Shown: positions 1 through 9,894, counted from the stretch's first letter. The stretch: DNA of 11,928 nucleotides from Gammaproteobacteria bacterium (GCA_028694565.1 JAQVKR010000035.1:1-11928); one strand, 5' to 3'. Numbers and translations are program-made. Notes: generated by a model from the sequence alone, not told the origin.

Positions 1-1
1 G

Positions 2-1441
<1,440 letters not shown>

Positions 1442-1489
1442 GGCGGGGGCGCGAGCTGCGTGGCGCGTCCGGCGCAGGCTCCGGAAACG

Positions 1490-1517
1490 CGGCGGCCGGG
1501 GTTTGCCCCGGCCGCCG
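1490..1517. terminator. Strong hairpin between convergent gspE and trpB2
   Basis: A perfect 12-bp GC-only stem (1490-1501 with 1506-1517) closes a 4-nt TTTG loop. It lies about 50 nt past the gspE stop and 22 nt past the trpB2 stop, in the convergent gap, so it could end transcripts from both sides. There is no long T-tract on either strand, so termination strength is inferred from stem stability and position only. Confidence 0.6.
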
Positions 1518-1539
1518 GTTCGGCGTTGGGTAACGTCGC

Positions 1540-2892
1540 TCAGCCCACCTTGGGCAGCCGTTCCAGGGCGTCGTGGATGGCCTGCTCGGGGTAGTCGAAG
1601 TCCTCCAGTTCGCCGGCGAAGTACTTGTCGTAGGAGGCCATGTCGAAGTGGCCGTGGCCGGAGAGGGTGAACAGGATGGTCTTCGCCTCGCCGGTCTCCT
1701 TGCAGCGCAGCGCCTCGTCCATGGCCGCGCGGATGGCGTGGCAGGACTCGGGGGCGGCCACGATGCCCTCGGCCCGGGCGAAGGCGACGCCGGCCTCGAA
1801 GGTGGCGATCTGGGAAACCGAGATGGCCTCCAGGTAGCCCTCCTTGCAGAGCTGGGAGACCAGCGGCGAGTCGCCGTGATAGCGCAGGCCGCCGGCGTGG
1901 ATGCCCGGGGGCATGAAGTCGTGGCCCAGGGTGTACATGAGCATCAGCGGGGTCAGGCCCTCGGTGTCGCCGTAGTCATAGGCGTAGTGGCCGCGGGTCA
2001 GGGTCGGGCAGGAAGCGGGTTCCACCGCCACCAGGCGGACATCCTTCCCCGCCGCCTTGTCGGCAAAGAAGGGGAACATCATGCCGCCCACGTTGGAGCC
2101 GCCGCCGCAGGGGGCGAAGATGACATCCGGGTACTCGCCCACCTTCTCCAGCTGCTTGCGGGTCTCCTGCCCGATGACCGTCTGGTGCAGCAGCACGTGG
2201 TTGAGCACGGACCCCAGGGAGTAGTTGGTGTCGTCCCGGGAGGCGGCCTCCTCCACCGCCTCGGAGATGGCGATGCCGAGGGAGCCCTGGGAGTTCGGGT
2301 CCTGGGCCAGGACATGGCGCCCGGCATTGGTGAGGGTGGTGGGGCTCGGCAGCACCTCCGCGCCCCAGGTCTGCATCATGGAGCGGCGGAAGGGCTTCTG
2401 CTCGTAGCTCACCTTCACCATGTAGACCCGCACCTCGAGTCCGAACTTGTTCCCCACCAGGGCCAGGGAGGAGCCCCACTGGCCGGCGCCGGTTTCGGTG
2501 GTCAGCCGCCTGATGCCCTCCAGCTTGTTGTAGTAGGCCTGGGCCACGGCGGTGTTGGGCTTGTGGGAGCCGGCCGGGCTGACGCCCTCGTACTTGTAGA
2601 AAATCTTCGCCGGGGTTCCCAGCATCTGCTCCAGGCGGTGGGCGCGGATCAGGGGGGAGGGGCGCCACATGGTCAGGAACTGCCGCACCTCGTCCGGGAT
2701 CGGGATCCAGCGCTCGGCGGAGACCTCCTGCTCGATGAGGGCCATGGGGAAGATGGCGGCCAGCGCGTCGGGAGTGAGGGGCTTGCCGTCCGGTCCCAGC
2801 GGCGGCGCCGGCGGGTTCGGCATGTCGGCCACCACGTTGTACCAGTGGGTGGGAATCTCGGACTCGTCGAGCAGGATCTTGGTCTGCTGCAC
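1540..2892 (-). CDS. trpB2: TrpB2-type tryptophan synthase beta-like PLP enzyme
   Basis: A fold-type II PLP enzyme of the TrpB2 (TrpB-like) subfamily. The family condenses serine with indole to make tryptophan and often acts without a dedicated TrpA, for example in indole salvage. The Schiff-base lysine is K111 in GSHKPN, the beta-subunit motif ETGAGQWG is at 133-140, and the phosphate-binding glycine loop CGGGSN is at 262-267. The N-terminal extension (about 90 residues before the core) and a length of 450 aa fit TrpB2 rather than the roughly 400 aa TrpB1. I chose the GTG at 2892 because AAGGAG lies 7 nt upstream; a TTG ten codons earlier has no comparable site. No trpA or trp operon neighbour is present, which fits a stand-alone role. 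Transcription probably starts about 255 nt upstream, beyond a MITE-like insertion. Substrate in vivo is inferred from family. Confidence 0.92.
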   Translation of the reverse strand: MQQTKILLDESEIPTHWYNVVADMPNPPAPPLGPDGKPLTPDALAAIFPMALIEQEVSAERWIPIPDEVRQFLTMWRPSPLIRAHRLEQMLGTPAKIFYKYEGVSPAGSHKPNTAVAQAYYNKLEGIRRLTTETGAGQWGSSLALVGNKFGLEVRVYMVKVSYEQKPFRRSMMQTWGAEVLPSPTTLTNAGRHVLAQDPNSQGSLGIAISEAVEEAASRDDTNYSLGSVLNHVLLHQTVIGQETRKQLEKVGEYPDVIFAPCGGGSNVGGMMFPFFADKAAGKDVRLVAVEPASCPTLTRGHYAYDYGDTEGLTPLMLMYTLGHDFMPPGIHAGGLRYHGDSPLVSQLCKEGYLEAISVSQIATFEAGVAFARAEGIVAAPESCHAIRAAMDEALRCKETGEAKTILFTLSGHGHFDMASYDKYFAGELEDFDYPEQAIHDALERLPKVG

Positions 2893-2948
2893 TGTGGGTC
2901 TCCTTGAAGGACGGGAATTCAAAGTCGCGCCGGGGCGGGCGGCGGCCC

Positions 2949-3131
2949 GCTAGTGTACTGTTTCACTCTTGGAGGTACTTTCAGAGCCCCCCGAAAGTGC
3001 CAGGACAAGGCGCAGTGTGCAGGCAATGGTTGTTCCCTTGTCAAGCGCTGCAACGCCGTCATGGTGCTTTCGGGGGGCTCCCTCCGGGCGACCCGCTGAA
3101 TGGGCCTCCAAGAGTGAAACAGTACACTAGC
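2949..3131. mobile_element. MITE-like palindromic element, possible IS630/Tc1 type
   Basis: Perfect 27-bp inverted repeats (2949-2975 and 3105-3131) bound a 183-bp unit with no credible gene. Both ends carry CTAG. If the TA inside it is read as a target duplication, the element is 2953-3127 (175 bp) with 23-bp inverted repeats beginning GTGTACTG, and the empty site would be CTAG. TA duplication within CTAG is typical of IS630/Tc1-mariner transposition; that assignment is inferred. The inside is also palindromic: a 14-bp perfect stem (2984-2997 with 3067-3080) extends by wobble pairs to 3002/3062, and a 7-bp stem sits inside it (3004-3010 with 3036-3042). Transcribed, it would fold into one long hairpin. 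It lies between the trpB2 promoter and the trpB2 start codon. No transposase is in the window. Confidence 0.8.
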
Positions 3132-3151
3132 CCCGAGGGCTGCAACCGCCC

Positions 3152-3170
3152 TATTACAGCATCTGTGATA
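3152..3170. promoter_or_regulatory. Operator-like palindrome over the trpB2 -10 region
   Basis: TATTACAG and CTGTGATA form an inverted repeat with a 3-bp CAT centre and one mismatch in eight. The site covers the -10 hexamer and the downstream part of the spacer of the predicted trpB2 promoter, where a bound repressor would block polymerase. It does not resemble the E. coli TrpR operator, and I cannot name the regulator. Confidence 0.35.
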
Positions 3171-3182
3171 CGGAATTGGCAA
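3153..3182 (-). promoter_or_regulatory. Probable sigma70 promoter for trpB2
   Basis: On the minus strand a -35 TTGCCA (3182-3177) and a -10 TGTAAT (3158-3153) are each one base from consensus, with an 18-bp spacer. Transcription would begin near 3147, just before the MITE-like element, giving a leader of about 255 nt. It lies only about 20 nt past the MFS stop codon, so trpB2 need not depend on the exporter transcript. Assigned by eye, with no scored model. Confidence 0.55.
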
Positions 3183-3201
3183 AGGCCGGAGAGAAGGGGT
3201 A

Positions 3202-4374
3202 TCAGCCGGACGCCGGCGCAGCCCCTCCCTGGCGGTGAACGAACCAGGCGACCGCCAGCGGGATGGCCAGCAACGCCAGGTCCAGCGCCACCACCGCGCT
3301 CCAGCCGGCCCGGCTCCAGGCCAGGCCGCAGACGCTGATGCCGGTCCAGCCGCCGAGATAGTAGAACAGCACGTAGAGGGCGTTGGCCCGGCCGCGGCTG
3401 CCTGAAAGGCGCCGGTTCAGCGATCCGGCCGCCGCGGCGTGCATGGCGAAGAATCCGGCGCAGATCCCCACCAGCCCGGCCACCACCGCCCACAGGGACG
3501 GCAGCAGGGTCAGGCCGATGGAGCCGCCCAGCACCAGGGTGCCGCCGAGCAGGGTGGCGGCATTGCCGTAGCGGTTGCTGAGCCGGCCCGCCAGCGGTCC
3601 CATGCCGATGCCGACGACGTAGGCCAGGTAGATGAGGGTGATGACCCCGGTGGGCAGCCCGAAGGGCGGGCCCTCGAGGCGGAAGGGCAGGTAGTTGAAC
3701 AGCGACGAGAAGACGAAGAAGGCGGCGAAGGCCACGGCGTAGATGCGCAGGATCTCCGGGCGCCGCAGCAGGTCCAGGTAGCCGCCGGTGTCGGGCTCGG
3801 GCCGGGCTCCGGGCGCCGGGCGCGGCAGCACCCGCAGCGCGAACAGGGTGGCCGCCAGCAGCAGCGCGGCGGCGGTGACGAAGGCCCAGCGCCAGTGGGC
3901 GGGCGGATGGAGCCAGCCCCCGAGCAGGCGCCCGCCCAGCCCGCCGGCCACCGTGGCGGAGATGTAGGCGCCCATCACCACGTTGAGGCGCTCCAGGGGC
4001 AGGCTGCGGGAGAGGTGCGCCGCGAGGCTGGTGGTGACCGCGGGGATGAACAGCCCCTGGACGAAGCGGGCCGCCACCAGCAGCCACAGGTTCTCCGTGA
4101 CCGCGCACACCAGCCCGCTCGCCGCCACCAGCGCGCCGCCGGCGAGAATCAGGCGCCGCACGTCGACCCGGTCGGCCAGCCGCCCGAAGGGCAGGTTGGC
4201 CAGCGCGATGCCGAGGATCACCGCCGCCACCGTGAAGGAGACCTCCGTGGGCGAGGCGCCGAACTCCCGCTGCAGCACCGGCAGCACCGGCTGGGTGATG
4301 TAGATGTTGGTGAAGGCCGCCGCGACGAGGGCGAACACGGCGAGCTGAAGCCCGCGGGGGGAGGCGTTGGACAT
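3202..4374 (-). CDS. MFS transporter, YnfM/AraJ-like putative exporter
   Basis: A 12-helix major facilitator superfamily protein of 390 aa in the inner membrane, most like proton-driven drug or sugar efflux permeases of the YnfM/AraJ type. The MFS motif A between helices 2 and 3 reads GRLADRVDVRRL (64-75). Hydrophobic segments alternate with short loops throughout. A longer Pro/Arg-rich cytoplasmic loop near the middle (PRPAPGARPEPD) marks the join of the two six-helix halves. The ATG at 4374 puts helix 1 about ten residues in, as usual for the family. The same frame reaches upstream to 4452, but those residues are not hydrophobic and run towards a repeat. No strong ribosome site is visible (AGCAGG about 11 nt upstream). 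It appears to be a single-gene unit. Substrate cannot be predicted from sequence. Confidence 0.88.
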   Translation of the reverse strand: MSNASPRGLQLAVFALVAAAFTNIYITQPVLPVLQREFGASPTEVSFTVAAVILGIALANLPFGRLADRVDVRRLILAGGALVAASGLVCAVTENLWLLVAARFVQGLFIPAVTTSLAAHLSRSLPLERLNVVMGAYISATVAGGLGGRLLGGWLHPPAHWRWAFVTAAALLLAATLFALRVLPRPAPGARPEPDTGGYLDLLRRPEILRIYAVAFAAFFVFSSLFNYLPFRLEGPPFGLPTGVITLIYLAYVVGIGMGPLAGRLSNRYGNAATLLGGTLVLGGSIGLTLLPSLWAVVAGLVGICAGFFAMHAAAAGSLNRRLSGSRGRANALYVLFYYLGGWTGISVCGLAWSRAGWSAVVALDLALLAIPLAVAWFVHRQGGAAPASG

Positions 4375-4463
4375 GGACGGCCGACCTGCTCGGGGAATGG
4401 GTGCGGTGGCAACCATTATGCACCAACCGGCCGCCGCCCGGGATCGCGTCATGCGCGGTCCGT

Positions 4464-4754
4464 TTCACCACGAAGGCACGGAGGGCACGGAGAAAAGCGA
4501 AAAGACTCTTTATCCGCAGATTACGCAGATTACGCCGATTACGCAGATTACGCCGATTACGCCGATTGGGATTTGAATGCCGGGATTTCCCGTCGATAAT
4601 CCCGGCCCCGCCGGCTGTTCCATTGCCGCGGCAGGCGGGACGTTGTCCGGGCCCGGCACGGAGCCCTGGACGCGAAAAAATCGGCGTAATCTGCGGATGG
4701 TTTTTTTCTCCGTGTCCTCCGTGTCCTCCGTGTCCTCCGTGCCTTCGTGGTGAA
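4464..4754. repeat. Dispersed palindromic repeat with 9-bp tandem units, copy 1
   Basis: This 291-bp unit fills most of the gap between MFS and ettA. Its ends are inverted repeats (TTCACCACGAAGGCACGGAG at the left, its complement at the right). Each arm contains 9-bp tandem units. The left arm has five and two-thirds units of CGCAGATTA/CGCCGATTA (4515-4567). The right arm has three perfect TCCGTGTCC units plus a degenerate fourth (4709-4744). Arms differ in unit number and in a segment containing GCGAAAAGAC found only on the left. A roughly 110-bp non-repetitive core (about 4568-4678) is homologous, inverted, to the core of the copy at 9526-9794. Because the unit is three codons long, translation gives artificial tripeptide repeats; I do not call any gene here. 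Similar sequences are, from memory, scattered through many bacterial genomes; mechanism unknown. Confidence 0.85.
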
Positions 4755-4780
4755 TTGACCGCCAGCGCGGTTGCGCCGCC

Positions 4781-6451
<1,671 letters not shown>

Positions 6452-6655
6452 GGTTGGACAGACCTTCGTCGAAGAGTCGGAGAGAGGAAATAGGGCGGCT
6501 GGGCCGCGGCCTGCGGCTTCACCCCTGGAGGCAGCACACTAATGAATCGGCGTCACGAGATCAAACCGCCGGCCGCGCGCCGGGATCCACTTCCGCGGCC
6601 ATGACTTTTGTGCAATCTTGGTGAACTGTGACCAAACAAGCGTGGAAATATGAAC

Positions 6656-6661
6656 TACAAT
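6656..6661 (+). promoter_or_regulatory. Candidate -10 element for the lipoprotein gene
   Basis: TACAAT is one base from consensus and lies 88 nt upstream of the lipoprotein ATG, in a locally AT-richer stretch (about 6600-6700) of an otherwise GC-rich region. I see no good -35 at 16-18 bp. The rest of the 298-nt ettA-lipoprotein gap shows only short GC-rich palindromes. Confidence 0.35.
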
Positions 6662-6749
6662 CCCGATTGGGCAAGGGGCAACTGATATCTTTCCATCGGC
6701 CGTCGTGGCCACGGATTCCCGGGAAAACTTCTTGAACAAGGAGAAAGCG

Positions 6750-7013
6750 ATGAAGAAAAGTATTGTCCTCAAAATGTCCGCCGTCGCCCTGAGCGTAGGC
6801 CTGCTGGCCGGCTGCGCGACCACCGATCAGCTCAAGCAGATGCAGGCCGACATCGACAGCGCCAAGCAGATGGCCTCCCAGGCCCAGAGCACCGCCGAGG
6901 CCGCCGACAGCAAGGCCGACGCCGCCATGCAGAAGGCGGATGCCGCCATGCAGGCCGCCGACCAGGCCAACGAGCGCGCCGATCGCATGATGGAGCGGTG
7001 CTGCGGCAAGTAG
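6750..7013 (+). CDS. OprI/Lpp-like murein lipoprotein (alanine zipper)
   Basis: A small outer-membrane lipoprotein of 87 aa. A lipoprotein signal peptide with lipobox LLAGC makes C22 the lipidated N-terminus, leaving a 66-residue mature chain. The mature part is an Ala-rich heptad coiled coil (repeated KADAAMQ/ADQANERAD), as in the trimeric alanine-zipper lipoproteins Lpp and Pseudomonas OprI; the segment ANERADRMMER is close to OprI from memory. It ends in lysine, the residue that L,D-transpeptidases link to meso-DAP of peptidoglycan, so it probably tethers the outer membrane to the wall. The start is MKKSIVLK at 6750 with AAGGAG 6 nt upstream; an in-frame ATG at 6705 lacks this and would spoil the signal. 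The last residues, CCGK, are unusual because two cysteines precede the anchor lysine. A perfect terminator follows, which suits a highly expressed single gene. Confidence 0.9.
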   Translation: MKKSIVLKMSAVALSVGLLAGCATTDQLKQMQADIDSAKQMASQAQSTAEAADSKADAAMQKADAAMQAADQANERADRMMERCCGK

Positions 7014-7035
7014 GTCGACGCCGAGACCCTCCCCC

Positions 7036-7075
7036 AACGGCCCGGAGCGCGCACGCGCTCCGGGCCGTTTTTTTT
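7036..7075 (+). terminator. Rho-independent terminator of the lipoprotein gene
   Basis: A perfect 15-bp stem (7036-7050 with 7055-7069) with a GCAC loop is followed by an eight-T run (7068-7075), 22 nt after the lipoprotein stop. The T-tract is only on the plus strand, so it serves the lipoprotein gene and not the convergent transpeptidase. Confidence 0.95.
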
Positions 7076-7116
7076 CGTCCCGAAACGGCCCCGGCAGGCC
7101 GGAGCGGAACGGCGTG

Positions 7117-8415
7117 CTAGGAGCCGGCGTCACCCGGCGGCAGCAGGGCCGGCTCGATGCCGGTGGCCTCGCGCACCCGCACCCGGGCCGCCATGGCCTC
7201 GGCGGCGGTGGCGAAGGGACCGAGTACCAGCCGCTGGAGATCCCGGCCCGGAACCGCCTCCACCCGGGCGGGGATGTGCAGCGCGCTCAGCTCCCCGGCG
7301 AGCATTTCCAGGCCGGTCGGATCCCGGAACGCGCCCATGTGCAGGTGCCAGTCCCGATCGTGCGGCGCGGCCGCGGGCTCGATCACGACCGTCCGCGGCG
7401 GCGGCTGCGGGGTCGCCGCATCGTGATCGGGGGCGGGGTGCGAGGCCGCCGTGAGCAGCGGCATGCGCGTCAGTTCGCCCGTGACCGGCACCGGCAGCCC
7501 GTCGTGTTCCAGCGCGGCGGCCCGGATCCGCTCCCAGTCCGGCTCCAGCCCCCGCTGCTCCGCGGCGCTGATCACCGCAGCCACCAGGGGGGTGGTGTTG
7601 AGCCCGCCGGCCTGATCCTCGTCCAGCGGCGGGTGCGCCTCGACGTAGAGTACCCCGTCGCGCCAGCCGGCCTTGTAGGGCTGGTTGACGATGTTCACGC
7701 GCGTTCCGATCGGCACCCGGGCAAACAGCGAGGCGATGTCCTCCGGGTAGAGGCGGATGCAGCCGTGGCTGATCCGCATCCCCACGCCGAATGGGCGGTT
7801 GGTGCCGTGGATGAGGTAGCCGGGCAGGGACAGGCGCATGGCGTAATCGCCCAGCGGATTGGCCGGGCCTGGCGGGACCACCGCCGGCAGGATGTCGCCG
7901 CGCGCCGCGTGCTCGGCGCGGATGGAGGCCGGTGGGGTCCAGCTGGGATGCGCCTTCTTGTCGAGAATGGTGCCGGTGCCGGTGGGCGTGGCCCAGCCCT
8001 CGCGGCCGATGCCGATGGGGTGGGTGATGACCTCGTCGCGGCCGCGGGGGTAGTAGTACAGGCGCATTTCCGCCACGTTGATGACGATGCCCTCGCGGGG
8101 GGCGTCGGGGAGGATGTGGCTGGTGGGCAGGGTGATGACCGTGCCCTCGCCGGGGACCCAGGGATCCACGCCGGGGTTGGCCACCACCAGTTCACGGAAG
8201 CCGAGGCCGTTGGCCCGGGCGACGTCGGCGAAGGTGTCCTCGTAGCGGGTGGCGATCTCCAGCGGGTGGCCCACCACGCTGTCGCCCTCCGGCGGGAGCG
8301 TGAAGGTCTGCGCCGGGGCGATGGCGGGCAGGAGGGCGAGAGCGAGCCACGCGGGCAGGCGCGCGATGGCGAGGCGCCGCGGAGAGCGCGGCACCCGCGG
8401 TTTCAGGCACGGCAT
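7117..8415 (-). CDS. Secreted L,D-transpeptidase: LysM-YkuD-SPOR
   Basis: A periplasmic cysteine transpeptidase of the YkuD/ErfK-YbiS family. The family makes 3-3 peptidoglycan crosslinks or couples Lpp-type lipoproteins to the wall. Parts of the 432-aa product are: an Arg-rich signal peptide with hydrophobic core at about 19-35 and likely cleavage after APA; a LysM glycan-binding domain at about 48-97; the YkuD domain at about 107-245, with H203 and the catalytic motif SHGCIR (C219); a Pro/Ala-rich linker; and a C-terminal SPOR-like domain at about 354-425 (DWHLHMGAF ... VLGPF). The ATG at 8415 is chosen because it gives a clean signal peptide; earlier in-frame ATGs (8487, 8502) would add a non-hydrophobic leader, and none has a clear ribosome site. 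It is convergent with the OprI-like lipoprotein, a plausible substrate. Enzyme class is sure; substrate is inferred. Confidence 0.9.
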   Translation of the reverse strand: MPCLKPRVPRSPRRLAIARLPAWLALALLPAIAPAQTFTLPPEGDSVVGHPLEIATRYEDTFADVARANGLGFRELVVANPGVDPWVPGEGTVITLPTSHILPDAPREGIVINVAEMRLYYYPRGRDEVITHPIGIGREGWATPTGTGTILDKKAHPSWTPPASIRAEHAARGDILPAVVPPGPANPLGDYAMRLSLPGYLIHGTNRPFGVGMRISHGCIRLYPEDIASLFARVPIGTRVNIVNQPYKAGWRDGVLYVEAHPPLDEDQAGGLNTTPLVAAVISAAEQRGLEPDWERIRAAALEHDGLPVPVTGELTRMPLLTAASHPAPDHDAATPQPPPRTVVIEPAAAPHDRDWHLHMGAFRDPTGLEMLAGELSALHIPARVEAVPGRDLQRLVLGPFATAAEAMAARVRVREATGIEPALLPPGDAGS

Positions 8416-8500
8416 GGCGGCGGGCAAGCTCCGGAATCGAGGACGAAAGTGGGCGGATATTGTGTCATAGTCTGATGCAGGTGGCATCCGGTCGACGGCC

Positions 8501-9499
8501 ATGTCTGCACGGCAACCTCAACGAGAGAGACCCGCCCCGGGGGCGGAGGTTCCGCTCTGCGTCTGGAGCGGGCCGGCGCTGGCCCGGTACGGATTCGGGA
8601 TCGGCCACCCGTTCGGCAACGAGCGCCTGGAGGTGTTCTGGAACGGGCTGCGGGCTGCGGGGCTGGAGGCGCGGGTGCGGGTCCGCGAGCCGGTCCAGGC
8701 CGACGACGCCCTGCTGGGGCGCTTCCACGACGGCGGCTACGTGGGCCGGGTGAAGGCCCTGTCCCGGGTCGGCGGCGGCTTTCTCGACTACGGCGACACC
8801 CCGGCCTACCCGGGTGTCTACGAGGCGGCCGCCACGGTGGCGGGTTCGGTGGTGGCGGCGGCCGAGGCCCTGCTGGAAGGGGGCTGCCGGCGCGCCTTCG
8901 TGCCGGTGGCCGGCCTGCACCACGCCCGCCGTGACCGGGCCGGCGGCTTCTGCGTGTTCAACGACTGCGCGCTGGCCATCGCCACCCTGCTGGAGGTGCA
9001 CGGGCTGCGGCGGGTGGCCTACGTGGACATCGACGCCCATCATGGCGACGGCGTCTATTACGCTTTCGAGGACGACCCCCGCGTGATCGTCGCCGATTTC
9101 CACGAGGACGGCCGCTACCTCTACCCCGGCACCGGCTTCGCCCACGAGCGCGGCAGCGGCGCTGCGGTCGGCACCAAGCTCAACATTCCCCTCCCGCCGG
9201 GCGCCGGCGACGAGCTGTTCCTGGCCCGCTGGACGGAGGTGGAGGCGCTGCTCGCGCGCTACCCGCCCGATCTCATCCTGTTCCAGTGCGGCGCCGACAG
9301 CCTCGGCGGCGATCCCCTCACCCATCTCGACCTGACCGCGGCGGCCCACGCCCATGCCGCCCGGCGCCTGTGCGCCATCGCCGACGCCCACTGCGGCGGG
9401 CGGGTGCTGGCCCTGGGCGGGGGCGGCTACGACCATGCCAACATGGCCCGCGCCTGGACCGCCGTTGTCAGCGCCCTGCTCGAACCCCCGGTGGCGTGA
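8501..9499 (+). CDS. Histone deacetylase/AcuC-family zinc deacetylase
   Basis: A 332-aa arginase-fold, zinc-dependent deacetylase of the class I HDAC/AcuC/acetylpolyamine amidohydrolase superfamily, cytoplasmic. Catalytic histidines are H140 and H141 (GLHHARRDRAGGF). Zinc ligands are D178 and H180 in DIDAHHGDG, and D266 in GADSLGGDP. The transition-state tyrosine is Y310 in GGGGYDHANMA. All active-site residues are present, so it should be active. AcuC relatives remove acetyl groups from lysine (for example on acetyl-CoA synthetase), while others act on acetylpolyamines; the sequence does not settle which. The ATG at 8501 gives about 15 residues before the family core and has no strong ribosome site. 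The gene is divergent from the L,D-transpeptidase with 85 nt between starts, and nearby genes give no hint of an acetoin or polyamine pathway. Confidence 0.88.
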   Translation: MSARQPQRERPAPGAEVPLCVWSGPALARYGFGIGHPFGNERLEVFWNGLRAAGLEARVRVREPVQADDALLGRFHDGGYVGRVKALSRVGGGFLDYGDTPAYPGVYEAAATVAGSVVAAAEALLEGGCRRAFVPVAGLHHARRDRAGGFCVFNDCALAIATLLEVHGLRRVAYVDIDAHHGDGVYYAFEDDPRVIVADFHEDGRYLYPGTGFAHERGSGAAVGTKLNIPLPPGAGDELFLARWTEVEALLARYPPDLILFQCGADSLGGDPLTHLDLTAAAHAHAARRLCAIADAHCGGRVLALGGGGYDHANMARAWTAVVSALLEPPVA

Positions 9500-9525
9500 G
9501 TGCTCCGCCCCCGGACATGGATTGA

Positions 9526-9794
9526 TTCGCACCACGAAGGCACGAAGGACACGAAGGACACGAAGAAAGGCGAAAAGACGTTTTATCCGCAGATTACGCA
9601 GATTACGCAGATTTCTTATTTCGGGTGGGCGGTTCTGCTCACTGCCGGGGCAGCTCCCTGCCCCCAGTGGCAACGGAACAGCCGATATGGCAGGGAGTGT
9701 CCACCGGGCATCCCGCATCAACATCGTAATCTGCGTAATCGGCGTAATCTGCGGATAGTTCTTTTCTTCGTGTCCTTCGTGCCTTCGTGGTGAA
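9526..9794. repeat. Dispersed palindromic repeat with 9-bp tandem units, copy 2
   Basis: This is a 269-bp relative of the repeat at 4464-4754. The left arm has GAAGGACAC-type units, a segment with GCGAAAAGAC, then CGCAGATTA units. The right arm has TAATCTGCG/TAATCGGCG units, then TTCGTGTCC units, ending at CCTTCGTGGTGAA. By arm features (the GCGAAAAGAC piece only on the left, GCGGATAGTT on the right) it is in the same orientation as copy 1. Yet its core (GGCAACGGAACAGCCGA at 9669-9685 and following sequence) matches the reverse complement of the copy 1 core collinearly over at least 60 bp. It begins 26 nt after the deacetylase stop and ends 100 nt before glyA. No gene is called inside. Confidence 0.85.
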
Positions 9795-9850
9795 TCCTTG
9801 GTGAATGACCCCGGGGCGCGGGGGATTTCCCCTGTGAGCCCCGCTGGGGG

Positions 9851-9856
9851 TACAAT
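9851..9856 (+). promoter_or_regulatory. Candidate -10 element for glyA
   Basis: TACAAT lies 38 nt upstream of the glyA ATG in the only AT-rich patch between the repeat and the gene. No good -35 hexamer is visible at the normal distance. It would drive glyA and probably nrdR-ribD. I see no glycine riboswitch or other structured leader, because the leader would be only about 30 nt. Confidence 0.4.
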
Positions 9857-9894
9857 ATTCCGTTTCCACCGCCAGCCAGCAAAGCAGGTGCCGA

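Noticed and set aside
1573..2907. Long open frame on the plus strand opposite trpB2
   Set aside because: Antisense shadow of a high-GC gene; Gly/Val/Ala-rich with no motif, while the minus strand carries clear PLP-enzyme motifs.
2919..3182. 87-codon minus-strand frame over the MITE-like element
   Set aside because: It merely spans the palindrome, has no ribosome site or conserved residues, and would not encode a transposase.
3439..4599. Long plus-strand frame opposite the MFS gene
   Set aside because: Gln/Gly/Arg-rich antisense shadow with no domain; the minus strand encodes a clear 12-helix transporter.
4464..4754. CRISPR-like array of short direct repeats
   Set aside because: Units are 9 bp and contiguous with no spacers, lie in inverted arms, and no cas gene is present.
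8416..8500. Possible divergent promoters between the transpeptidase and deacetylase genes
   Set aside because: The AT-rich patch near 8458-8472 suggests a promoter, but no pair of hexamers matches well at normal spacing on either strand.
9354..9793. Open frames across the second palindromic repeat
   Set aside because: Same artefact as the first copy; one of them starts inside the deacetylase gene. No conserved protein is recognisable.
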